Assembly: GCA_903918755.1 (NCBI GenBank)
Contig: CAIXFN010000079.1
Location: 1 to 64,000, forward strand
Source: an uncultured Pedosphaera sp.
Lineage (GTDB): Bacteria > Verrucomicrobiota > Verrucomicrobiia > Limisphaerales > Pedosphaeraceae
Length of the DNA: 64,000 nucleotides
Direction of reading: 5' to 3'
In this document: positions 55,441-62,638 of the stretch, piece by piece
Position numbering within the stretch: the first letter of the stretch is position 1
Layout of the letters: every line of letters begins with the position of its first letter
Notes under the pieces: model-generated
What the model was told of the DNA's origin: nothing
Databases searched by the model: none
The model's input: the letters and a program-made list of their open reading frames with translations, nothing else
Made by a program: the position numbers and the translations under genes

Positions 55441-56119
55441 TTTCCACAAATTCCCTCATACCCCCCACCTGTTTTGGCTCGGTACCGGTGCGCCCCGCGA
55501 CGATAAAATTCTGCATCCGCCTCAGGTCGCTGAGTTTTTTTCCAGTGAAGTGATCATCGAAGAAAAGGTGGACGGCGCAAACATGGGCTTGTCTCTCGGC
55601 CCGGACGGTCGCGTGCGCGCCCAAAGTCGCGGGAACTACTTAGCTCCCGGTCGCAGTCATTCCCAATGGAATCCACTCTGGCCCTGGCTCGCCGAACGCC
55701 GGGACCGCTTGGAGGATGGCCTGCAAGGTGGCCTGATGCTGTTTGGCGAATGGTGCTACGCGCGCCATACCGTTCCGTATGACTCGTTGCCGGATTGGTT
55801 TCTCGGCTTTGACATTTTTGAAATGTCGGCGCGTCGATTTTGGTCGGTGGCTCGTCGTAATTTTTGGTTGCAGGAGCGGGGCCTGAGCTCGGTCCCGGAA
55901 GTGAAACGCGGCAAATTTCGGCTGAATCAAATTCAGCCTCTCATCACAAGTTCAGCAGTTGGCCATGTTCCCATGGAAGGTATTTACCTGCGCCGCGATA
56001 GCGCCAACTGGCTGGAGTCACGCGCCAAGGTTGTCAGCGCCGTATTCAAGCAGCAGATCGAAGAGCACTGGACCCGCAGGCCGGTGATTCCAAACCACCT
56101 CGCGTTGGCTCATGTTTGA
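55433..56119 (+). CDS. Rnl2-type ATP-dependent RNA ligase (accessory)
   Basis: This 228-residue ligase shows the nucleotidyltransferase motifs: I, EKVDGAN (44-50) with adenylated Lys45; Ia, QSRG (64-67); III, LFGEW with Glu106; IIIa, FDIFE (126-130); IV, EGIYLR (182-187); V, RAKVV with Lys199. The LPDWF segment is typical of the T4 Rnl2/PF09414 group, which seals 3'-OH/5'-phosphate RNA nicks. The ATG at 55433 overlaps the PIN stop by 8 bases, and its own stop overlaps the brxHII start by 8. Composition is closer to the host than that of the ATPase and PIN genes. A nuclease and a ligase in one coupled unit suggests controlled RNA damage and repair. Confidence 0.85.
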   Translation: MSDFHKFPHTPHLFWLGTGAPRDDKILHPPQVAEFFSSEVIIEEKVDGANMGLSLGPDGRVRAQSRGNYLAPGRSHSQWNPLWPWLAERRDRLEDGLQGGLMLFGEWCYARHTVPYDSLPDWFLGFDIFEMSARRFWSVARRNFWLQERGLSSVPEVKRGKFRLNQIQPLITSSAVGHVPMEGIYLRRDSANWLESRAKVVSAVFKQQIEEHWTRRPVIPNHLALAHV

Positions 56120-58889
56120 AACCGGCCAATGGCTTTGGTGCATCGAACACCGGCAACCCTGCAAGGTGGTCGAAGTCTCGCTCCTTTGGGATGACGCCAC
56201 CTATCAAGTCTGGCTGCCCGCAACCGAGAGTGTCGTTCGCGTCACCCCTGACCGGCTCAAGCCGTTGGACGGCGCTGAATTCGGCCATCCGGCTCGCATC
56301 CGCTACGTCCTTTACGCCGCCCGCATCGCCAATCTCTTGAGCGAAGACGTCCTGCTCGCGCCGGCGAGCGCATCGGTCATTCCGCTGCCCCACCAGATTA
56401 AGGCGCTGCGTCGCGCGGTCTCACAGGATCGCGTCCGTTTCCTGCTCGCCGATGAAGTCGGCCTGGGCAAAACCATCGAGGCCGGACTCATCATGCGGGA
56501 ACTCAAGTTGCGCGGGTTGGTGCGGCGCATCCTCGTCATCGCGCCCAAGGGTCTCGTAACGCAATGGATGGCGGAAATGCAAACGCACTTCGGCGAGGAA
56601 TTTCGCTTCTTTTCGCCCGCCGATTTCTCCGGCTATCGCCGCATTGCCCCCAGCGAGAATGTCTGGCGGTCCTTCGACCAGGTCATTTGCTCGCTCGATT
56701 CTGTGAAGCCGCTGGAGTCCCGGCAAGGCTGGTCGCGCGAAGAGGTCAAGGAGTTCAACCAGGAACGATTCGGGGATTTGGTCACCGCCGGCTGGGATTT
56801 GATCGTCGTGGACGAAGCGCATCGCATTGGCGGCAGTTCTGATCAGGTGGCTCGACACCAATTGGGGCGCGGCTTGGCGGAAGCCAGCCCGTATTTCCTG
56901 CTACTTTCGGCGACCCCGCACCAGGGCAAAAGGGACGCCTTTCACCGGCTTGTGTCGTTGCTGGACAAAAACGCCTTCCCCGAACCTGGTAGCGTCACGC
57001 GTGAGCGCGTGCATCCCTACGTCATCCGCACCGAAAAACGGCAGGCGATGGATGGCGATGGCAATCCGCTGTTCAAGCCGCGCATCACCAAACTGGTCGG
57101 CGTAGTGTGGGAGGGCCACAACGACCAGAAGCAGCTTTACGACGCCGTCACCGAATACGTCCGTGCCGGCTACAACAAGGCCGTCCGCGAGAAAAAGACG
57201 TACGTCGGATTCCTCATGATTCTCATGCAACGGTTGGTCACCAGTTCCACCCGCGCCATTATTACCACGCTGGATAAGCGTCTGACGGCACTGCAAGAAC
57301 CGGGTGAGCAACTCACGATGTTGCCGCTGCTGGTCGAGGATGATTGGAACGAACTCGACGGCCAGGATCAGCTCGAATCGTTCCTAAAGACCCGACTGGC
57401 GGCATTGAAGAACGAACGTGCCGAAGTCGAATTGCTGCTCACCGCCGCGCGCAAGGTGGAGGCCCGCGGCCCGGACGCCAAAGCCGAGACGCTGCTGAAA
57501 TGGATTTACCAGTTCCAGCAGGAGGAAGGCGACCCCGACATAAAGCTCCTCGTGTTCACCGAGTTCGTGCCCACTCAGCAAATGCTGGCGGAGTTCCTCG
57601 GGCAGCGTGGCATTTCCGTCGCCTGCCTCAATGGGAGCATGAGCATGGACGAACGCCAGCAGGTGCAGATCGCGTTCGCCAACGATGTTCGCATCCTGAT
57701 TTCCACCGATGCCGGTGGCGAAGGCTTGAACCTGCAGTTCTGCCATATCATCGTGAATTTTGACATCCCCTGGAATCCCATGCGGATCGAGCAGCGAATT
57801 GGCCGCGTTGATCGGATCGGCCAGAAGGCGGTGGTTCGCGCCATCAATTTCCTGTTTGCCGACAGCGTGGAATTTCGTGTGCGCGAAGTGCTGGAGGACA
57901 AGCTCGCCGTCATCCTGGAGGAGTTTGGCGTGGACAAGACCAGCGACGTGCTCGACTCCGCTGAGGCGGCCAACCTGTTCGATCATCTCTATGTGGATGC
58001 CTTGTTGCACCCTGACCGCATCCCGCAATCCGTCCAGCAGGTCACGGAAACCATCAAAGCCCGCGCTGGGCAGGCGCATTCCAAGAACACCATGTTGGCC
58101 AATGGCGACGCGCTGTCGCCGGATGAAGCCCGAGATTGTTTGAATCAACCCTTGGGGGAGTGGGTTGAACGTATGACGGAAAATTATCTGGATGCTTACG
58201 GCGGGAAGTATGAAGCGGAGTTGGATTGTCTGCGCATTCAATGGCCCGGGGAAACGCAGATGCAGCGCTACGCGCTGCCGACCCGCAACGGCACACCGCC
58301 ACCCAAGACCGAATTGCTCCGGCTGGATCATCCCCGGGTGCGGGGAATCCTGTCGCGCCTGCCGCGGTTTGTGCCGGAAATGCCGGTTCCGACAATCCAT
58401 TTTCCTTCATTGCCGGCCGGAATCAGCGGTCTATGGTCGCTTTGGGAAATCGGCATCATCAACCAGGATCGACCGCGACGGCGAATGCTTCCGTTGTTCG
58501 TCCATACCGATGGCCGAACGCTGGCGCTTACGGCGCGGTTTTTGTGGGACCAACTTTGCCTTGAACCGTGGCGGATCGATGAAAGTCCCGCTGCGCCGCT
58601 GGACGAAAAAGCGTTTGCCGTGATCGAAACCTTGGCGGCCGGGCAATGCCGCGATCTTTATTTGGAAATGCGCCAGCGCCATTTGCGCCAGATTCAGCTG
58701 GAGAAGGACAAGGCCGAATACAGTTTTCGCACCCGGCGCAAATTGTTGCAAGCCATCGGCTTGCCCGAAGTCCGCGACTACCGGCTACGCCAACTCGCGC
58801 AGGAGGAATCCCAATGCGCGGAGGACTGGCGTCGGCAAAGCCAAGTCTTGCCGCAATTGACACCCTTGCTCATGCTCCGGATCGCATGA
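56112..58889 (+). CDS. brxHII: BREX helicase BrxHII (SNF2-like)
   Basis: This 925-residue SF2/SNF2 helicase has ADEVGLGKT at residues 113-121 (motif I), DEAH at 234-237, SATPHQGKRD (motif III) and the C-terminal STDAGGEGLNLQ and QRIGRVDRIGQ motifs near 535-575. It belongs with the helicases of BREX type 3 and DISARM (DrmD). The pglXI/pglZ/brxA neighbours decide for BREX. It is thought to move along DNA or remodel the BREX complex. The start overlaps the ligase stop by 8 bases and the next gene starts 18 bases downstream. GC is high (63% in a hand-counted stretch at 57601), as for the other core genes. Confidence 0.92.
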   Translation: MFETGQWLWCIEHRQPCKVVEVSLLWDDATYQVWLPATESVVRVTPDRLKPLDGAEFGHPARIRYVLYAARIANLLSEDVLLAPASASVIPLPHQIKALRRAVSQDRVRFLLADEVGLGKTIEAGLIMRELKLRGLVRRILVIAPKGLVTQWMAEMQTHFGEEFRFFSPADFSGYRRIAPSENVWRSFDQVICSLDSVKPLESRQGWSREEVKEFNQERFGDLVTAGWDLIVVDEAHRIGGSSDQVARHQLGRGLAEASPYFLLLSATPHQGKRDAFHRLVSLLDKNAFPEPGSVTRERVHPYVIRTEKRQAMDGDGNPLFKPRITKLVGVVWEGHNDQKQLYDAVTEYVRAGYNKAVREKKTYVGFLMILMQRLVTSSTRAIITTLDKRLTALQEPGEQLTMLPLLVEDDWNELDGQDQLESFLKTRLAALKNERAEVELLLTAARKVEARGPDAKAETLLKWIYQFQQEEGDPDIKLLVFTEFVPTQQMLAEFLGQRGISVACLNGSMSMDERQQVQIAFANDVRILISTDAGGEGLNLQFCHIIVNFDIPWNPMRIEQRIGRVDRIGQKAVVRAINFLFADSVEFRVREVLEDKLAVILEEFGVDKTSDVLDSAEAANLFDHLYVDALLHPDRIPQSVQQVTETIKARAGQAHSKNTMLANGDALSPDEARDCLNQPLGEWVERMTENYLDAYGGKYEAELDCLRIQWPGETQMQRYALPTRNGTPPPKTELLRLDHPRVRGILSRLPRFVPEMPVPTIHFPSLPAGISGLWSLWEIGIINQDRPRRRMLPLFVHTDGRTLALTARFLWDQLCLEPWRIDESPAAPLDEKAFAVIETLAAGQCRDLYLEMRQRHLRQIQLEKDKAEYSFRTRRKLLQAIGLPEVRDYRLRQLAQEESQCAEDWRRQSQVLPQLTPLLMLRIA

Positions 58890-58907
58890 TCCTTTTTGGA
58901 GAAAAAT

Positions 58908-59348
58908 GTGAGAAAGATTTCTAGTTCCTCCGGGGCGGGGCCGAAAGCAGCCCGGCAAACAAAAGAAGCCCAATGGCCGACGATTAGTCGAGTCTTGTTC
59001 CAAAACGGCTATACCGTCGTCCGCCTGCACTCGCCGGAGGCTGGCGCTGATTTTGAGGCGCAATCGGGTCATGATCACCCGAGGATTCTTGTGCGCATCC
59101 AAACACGCCTTTATTTTGCCAAACAATTCCAGCGCCAAGGGTTGTGGCTTTGCTTTGTCGGCGACGGCGAGGTTTATCTTTATCCGCACGATCAGGTTTT
59201 GGAGTTTATCCAGAAAGATGGGCGGATTCTGGTAGGCACCCGGTCTTGGGAGGACCAAGGCATTTACCACTTCCCACGCATTCCCCAGTGGTTGCGGCCA
59301 GCTTTGTCACCCTATCGCATTTCGCCAAAATCTCAATCCAATGTCTGA
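58908..59348 (+). CDS. Small PD-(D/E)xK-like protein with degenerate active site (accessory)
   Basis: This 146-residue protein has a nuclease-like alpha/beta pattern: a helix with LFQNGYTVVRLH, strand GADFEA with Asp48, strand ILVRIQTR where active enzymes have (E/Q)xK but here read Q65-T-R67, then WLCFVGDGEVYLYPHDQVLEF. The fold resembles DUF4365/HJC-type nucleases, but the missing Lys suggests no cutting, perhaps DNA binding. I choose GTG at 58908, which follows TTGGAG at a good distance. A TTG at 58896 is the alternative. Its stop overlaps pglZ by 8 bases, so it is coupled to it. Family is a guess. Confidence 0.6.
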   Translation: MRKISSSSGAGPKAARQTKEAQWPTISRVLFQNGYTVVRLHSPEAGADFEAQSGHDHPRILVRIQTRLYFAKQFQRQGLWLCFVGDGEVYLYPHDQVLEFIQKDGRILVGTRSWEDQGIYHFPRIPQWLRPALSPYRISPKSQSNV

Positions 59349-61350
59349 ATGGCGTGAACAAATTGTGCGACGGCTGGTGCCCCAGACGGCCCGGGTGACT
59401 GCGGTATCCGATTGCGATGGGCTGTTTCGCGATCCGGGGGTGTTCCAAGCCGTCCAGGCCAAGGGCTTCAACATCGTCCAGTTCGAGGATTCAATTTCCT
59501 TTCGCTTTGATTATGAAAGCCGGTTTCGGTCCAAATGGGACGCGGGCGAGCATGCGGAGTTGGTGGTGGTGTTCCAACCGGGGGAATACGATTTTGACAC
59601 TTTGCCCGCCGATGTGTTGGCGAACGCCCAACGCCTGTCCTTTTCGCTGAAGGACATTTTCCCCAAAATGTCCTTTGCCGTGGTATCGAAGTTGGAGACG
59701 ATCTATTTCGATGCGCTTTTCCGCGCCCAGCAGCAGTATGCCACGTCACCCCATGATGAGTCGCAAACTCTCAGCTTCGTCCTTCGGCACGTCTTTCAGA
59801 TCGAACCGGCGGTGATCAAGAGCATTCCCGACCTGGTCAAAATGCTGTGCGAGCGGCACTATCGCAAGCTGAGCATCCCAGCGATGCTCGACGAATACCT
59901 CGTCGCGGCGTTGCGCCAGAGTTCCTATTTCGAGGCTTGGCCATTGGCGACCATCGTTCCCAATGCCGCCGCTTTTTGGGAGTTTCTTGATGAGCGCTGG
60001 CCGATCTACGTTCGCCAATCGCGCGGTGGGACAGTCAAGATTCAGGAGCAACCTACCAAATTAAAGTACCCCGGCCAGGAATTGTTGCCCTTCGGCCATG
60101 ACTCGGTCCGCGTCCTGGTCGATAACCTGTTTGAAGACGGGTTGCTTACGCCGATCGAGTGGGACTGGAATCAGGCCCTGGACAAAACTTGGATCCGTGT
60201 CGGCTTGCTGGGCAACCGGGTGGAGAACACAGAACTGCGGTTCGACGAGTTGGGCAAGAATCTGCTGAAAGATTGCCCGGACAAATCAGCGTCGCCCCAA
60301 ACCTGGCTGGCATTCGCGTTTCGTTACGCGCAGGCCCGGTTGCTGTGGTCCCAGCTCAGCGTGGCGAAGCGCACCGAGTATCAGAAACAATACCCAGAGC
60401 TATGCGGCTATGCCAACGAGCAGTTCTATGCCTGGCTGACAGCCAAATACGGCGGCATCTTTAATTACCCGGCGATCAGCCCGCTGATGGTTCATCACAT
60501 CCCGGGCTACCTTTCGCACCAGCTCAAAACCCGGCAGTGTCGGCGTGCGGCGTTTATCCTCGTGGATGGTCTCGCCATTGACCAGTGGTTGATTCTCAAG
60601 GATGTCCTGAAAACTCAGGGACTGAATGCGCCCGTCGAGGAAAATGCCCTGTTCGCCTGGTTGCCCAGCATCACGCCCATCTCCCGGCAGGCGGCCTATT
60701 CCGGCAAAGTCCCACGTTATTTTGCCGAAACCCTGGATCGCACGGACAAAGATGAATCCGGATGGCGTCAATTTTGGACGGACCACTCCCTGTCACCGGC
60801 GGAAATCGCCTTCGCCGCCGTGCCTGGCGATGCCCAAGATCTGGCCCGGATTGACGATAATGTCACCTCGCAAACTCGGGCGTTGGGCATTACGTTGTTC
60901 AAGGTGGACAAGATCATGCACGGAATGCAACTGGGTGTGGTGGGCATGGCCGGGCAGGTAAAAACCTGGGGTGAGGAAGGGTTTCTGATCGCTTTGCTCA
61001 ACCTCCTGCGTCCCCTTGGTTTTGACATATTTATTTCCGCCGACCACGGCAACACCGAGGCGATCGGCATCGGCAATCCGAGAGAGGGTGTCCTCAGCGA
61101 CAAGGGCGGGGAGCGATGCCGCATCTACTCCGATCCCGCCTTGACCAAAGCCTGTCTTGATAAATTCCCCGATGCGCTCAAGTGGGCCAACGATGGCTTG
61201 CCGGAGAATCTGACGACGCTGCTCGCGCCTCCGGGCAAGGCGTTCGGACTGAAGGACGCCGCCTTGATTTGTCATGGCGGGCCGTCGCTCGAGGAAGTTT
61301 GCGTCCCCTTTATCCGCATCAAAGCCAGCCCGGCCGGACCCCCATTTTAA
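59341..61350 (+). CDS. pglZ: BREX phosphatase-like protein PglZ
   Basis: This 669-residue protein has a helical N-terminal part. From about residue 400 it has the alkaline-phosphatase-like PglZ domain: ILVDGLAIDQW (metal Asp), TPISRQAAYSGK, and FISADHGNTEAIGIG (Asp-His ligands), ending near GKAFGL and CHGGPSLEE. PglZ is the hallmark of BREX and Pgl systems and is thought to hydrolyse a phosphate or nucleotide bond during defence. The ATG at 59341 overlaps the small upstream gene by 8 bases. The stop is directly followed by the brxA ATG with no gap. Confidence 0.93.
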   Translation: MSEWREQIVRRLVPQTARVTAVSDCDGLFRDPGVFQAVQAKGFNIVQFEDSISFRFDYESRFRSKWDAGEHAELVVVFQPGEYDFDTLPADVLANAQRLSFSLKDIFPKMSFAVVSKLETIYFDALFRAQQQYATSPHDESQTLSFVLRHVFQIEPAVIKSIPDLVKMLCERHYRKLSIPAMLDEYLVAALRQSSYFEAWPLATIVPNAAAFWEFLDERWPIYVRQSRGGTVKIQEQPTKLKYPGQELLPFGHDSVRVLVDNLFEDGLLTPIEWDWNQALDKTWIRVGLLGNRVENTELRFDELGKNLLKDCPDKSASPQTWLAFAFRYAQARLLWSQLSVAKRTEYQKQYPELCGYANEQFYAWLTAKYGGIFNYPAISPLMVHHIPGYLSHQLKTRQCRRAAFILVDGLAIDQWLILKDVLKTQGLNAPVEENALFAWLPSITPISRQAAYSGKVPRYFAETLDRTDKDESGWRQFWTDHSLSPAEIAFAAVPGDAQDLARIDDNVTSQTRALGITLFKVDKIMHGMQLGVVGMAGQVKTWGEEGFLIALLNLLRPLGFDIFISADHGNTEAIGIGNPREGVLSDKGGERCRIYSDPALTKACLDKFPDALKWANDGLPENLTTLLAPPGKAFGLKDAALICHGGPSLEEVCVPFIRIKASPAGPPF

Positions 61351-62109
61351 ATGCAATCGAAGGCTGACATCGGTTTTGGAAAAAAGATTCGCGCCGTTTG
61401 GCTCGACTCCTCGCTCGATTTTGCCGCCGCCGGCCAGTCGTTCGCGGAGTCCAAGGACGCGCTGGCGAAGGAAATCGCCGCCAACAATCCCGGTCCGGAA
61501 GCCATCCGCAAGATTCAGACGGCATTGAAGCGGGTCTGGTTTGCGCCACCCGATTACTGCCGAGCTCTCCACGCCGACGCGCTTCGTCTCTATCGCAAAA
61601 ATGATTCGCCCGCCACGCGCCTGCTCTTGCATTGGGGAATGAGCCTGGCCGCTTATCCGTTTGTCGGCACGGTTGCGGAGACGCTCGGGCGATTGCTCAA
61701 ACTCCAAAAGGAAGCTCACATCAGTGACGTGGAACGGCGCGTCCGCGAGCAGCATGGTGACCGGGCGTTTGTCAAACGCATCGTTCACTACAACATCAGC
61801 AGCTTTCTGGATTGGGGAATTGTGACCGAGACGAAAGGGAGCGGCGTCTACCAGGGCGCGAAGCAAATAAATCTCCCCAGCGGCGAGTACCTCGCCTGGC
61901 TGGTCGAAGCGGTGCTGATCTCGCGTGACAAGCCCCAAATCTCCTATTCGGAAATCGGCAACCACCCCGCCTTGTTCCCCATCGCCCTGGACACCCTGAG
62001 CATTACCCACCTTCAAGCCAACCCCCGTCTGCGGCTTGAACGTCAAAGCCTGAATCAGGAAATCGTTTTCCTGGAGGAATTGACCCGAAAAGCTAACACC
62101 GCAGCCTAA
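61351..62109 (+). CDS. brxA: BREX protein BrxA (DUF1819)
   Basis: This 252-residue protein is mostly helical, with two winged-helix-like segments: one near 55-115 (RKIQTALKRVWFAPPDYCRA) and one near 125-180 (ERRVREQHGDRAFVKRIVHY). It has HWGMSLAAYPFVGTVAE in the middle, as in DUF1819/BrxA proteins. BrxA resembles the NusB-type RNA antitermination fold and may bind nucleic acid. It is the last core gene. Its ATG touches the pglZ stop codon, so the two are coupled. A possible terminator hairpin lies about 325 bases downstream. Confidence 0.88.
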   Translation: MQSKADIGFGKKIRAVWLDSSLDFAAAGQSFAESKDALAKEIAANNPGPEAIRKIQTALKRVWFAPPDYCRALHADALRLYRKNDSPATRLLLHWGMSLAAYPFVGTVAETLGRLLKLQKEAHISDVERRVREQHGDRAFVKRIVHYNISSFLDWGIVTETKGSGVYQGAKQINLPSGEYLAWLVEAVLISRDKPQISYSEIGNHPALFPIALDTLSITHLQANPRLRLERQSLNQEIVFLEELTRKANTAA

Positions 62110-62187
62110 CCTCCCGACGTTTGTGCTGGCGTTGCACATTCGGCGAGGATTCGTGCATTTGGAGCCAGCCCGGCCACGCTATCCGGC

Positions 62188-62217
62188 TCCATCATGCTCC
62201 ATCCTGTAAATCCTGTC
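62188..62217 (-). repeat. 30-base island-flanking inverted repeat, right copy
   Basis: Read on the minus strand it is GACAGGATTTACAGGATGG plus AGCATGATGGA, which is 29 of 30 identical to 44475-44504. It lies 78 bases after brxA. Confidence 0.8.
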
Positions 62218-62396
62218 TCAATTCCGGATTTCATGGTTTGGGCTTCGTGACCTCGGCCCGCTTCGTGTGAACCGGTTCGTTTGCTTCGACCAGGTTTGTG
62301 AATTATGAGCTTCTTTGCGGCAAAAAGTCGAGCTTGTAGACGGGGGATTGGAGCATGCTGGTGTGTCGTCCCTTCAGGACTTGGCGGAATATGGCG

Positions 62397-62450
62397 CGGG
62401 TTCCCAGGGCGATGCCCTGGGCTGTCTTAGGGCGCCCCCTTGGGGCTTTT
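62397..62450 (+). repeat. Hairpin repeat with terminator-like end
   Basis: CCCAGGGC-GAT-GCCCTGGG (62403-62421) is a perfect 8-bp stem. It is followed by GCCCC-CTT-GGGGC and TTTT (62434-62450), which has the form of an intrinsic terminator. The composite resembles a dispersed intergenic repeat of PVC genomes and could end BREX transcription. Confidence 0.45.
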
Positions 62451-62638
62451 GCCTGGAGGACGAAAGGACAGGGAAAGGAGGTGTCAGAGCCTCCCTGCGT
62501 CGCCCGAGGCCTCCGTCTTCGCCAGGGCTTCTCCGGACAGGATGCGGGGCAGGCCGTTACCTCGCGCCGTCACCTACACCGGTCGATTGTTCGGATCCGG
62601 CTCGACTTGGGCGGGCAGGCTGGGATAGCGTCGTTGGC

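Larger units (their letters stand above)
45544..62109 (+). other. BREX type 3 phage-defence operon with five accessory genes
   Basis: The six genes that define BREX type 3 occur in canonical order: brxF, brxC, pglXI, brxHII, pglZ, brxA. Five further genes sit in the gaps. All eleven are on the plus strand with gaps of at most 18 bases, and several overlap by 4 or 8 bases, so they form a single operon. BREX protects against phages without cutting DNA, and the methyltransferase marks self DNA. An inverted 30-base repeat flanks the block. Confidence 0.92.
62110..62638. other. Gene-free region after the BREX operon (529 bp)
   Basis: It holds the right copy of the island-flanking inverted repeat (62188-62217), a hairpin-rich repeat with a terminator-like end (62397-62450) and further GC-rich repeat-like DNA to about 62580. 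I see no gene. Confidence 0.6.

Noticed and set aside
56112-58889. Assignment of the helicase and its neighbours to DISARM
   Set aside because: DrmD-like helicases are similar, but PglZ, BrxA, BrxC, BrxF and PglXI around it define BREX type 3. No drmA, drmB or drmC is present.
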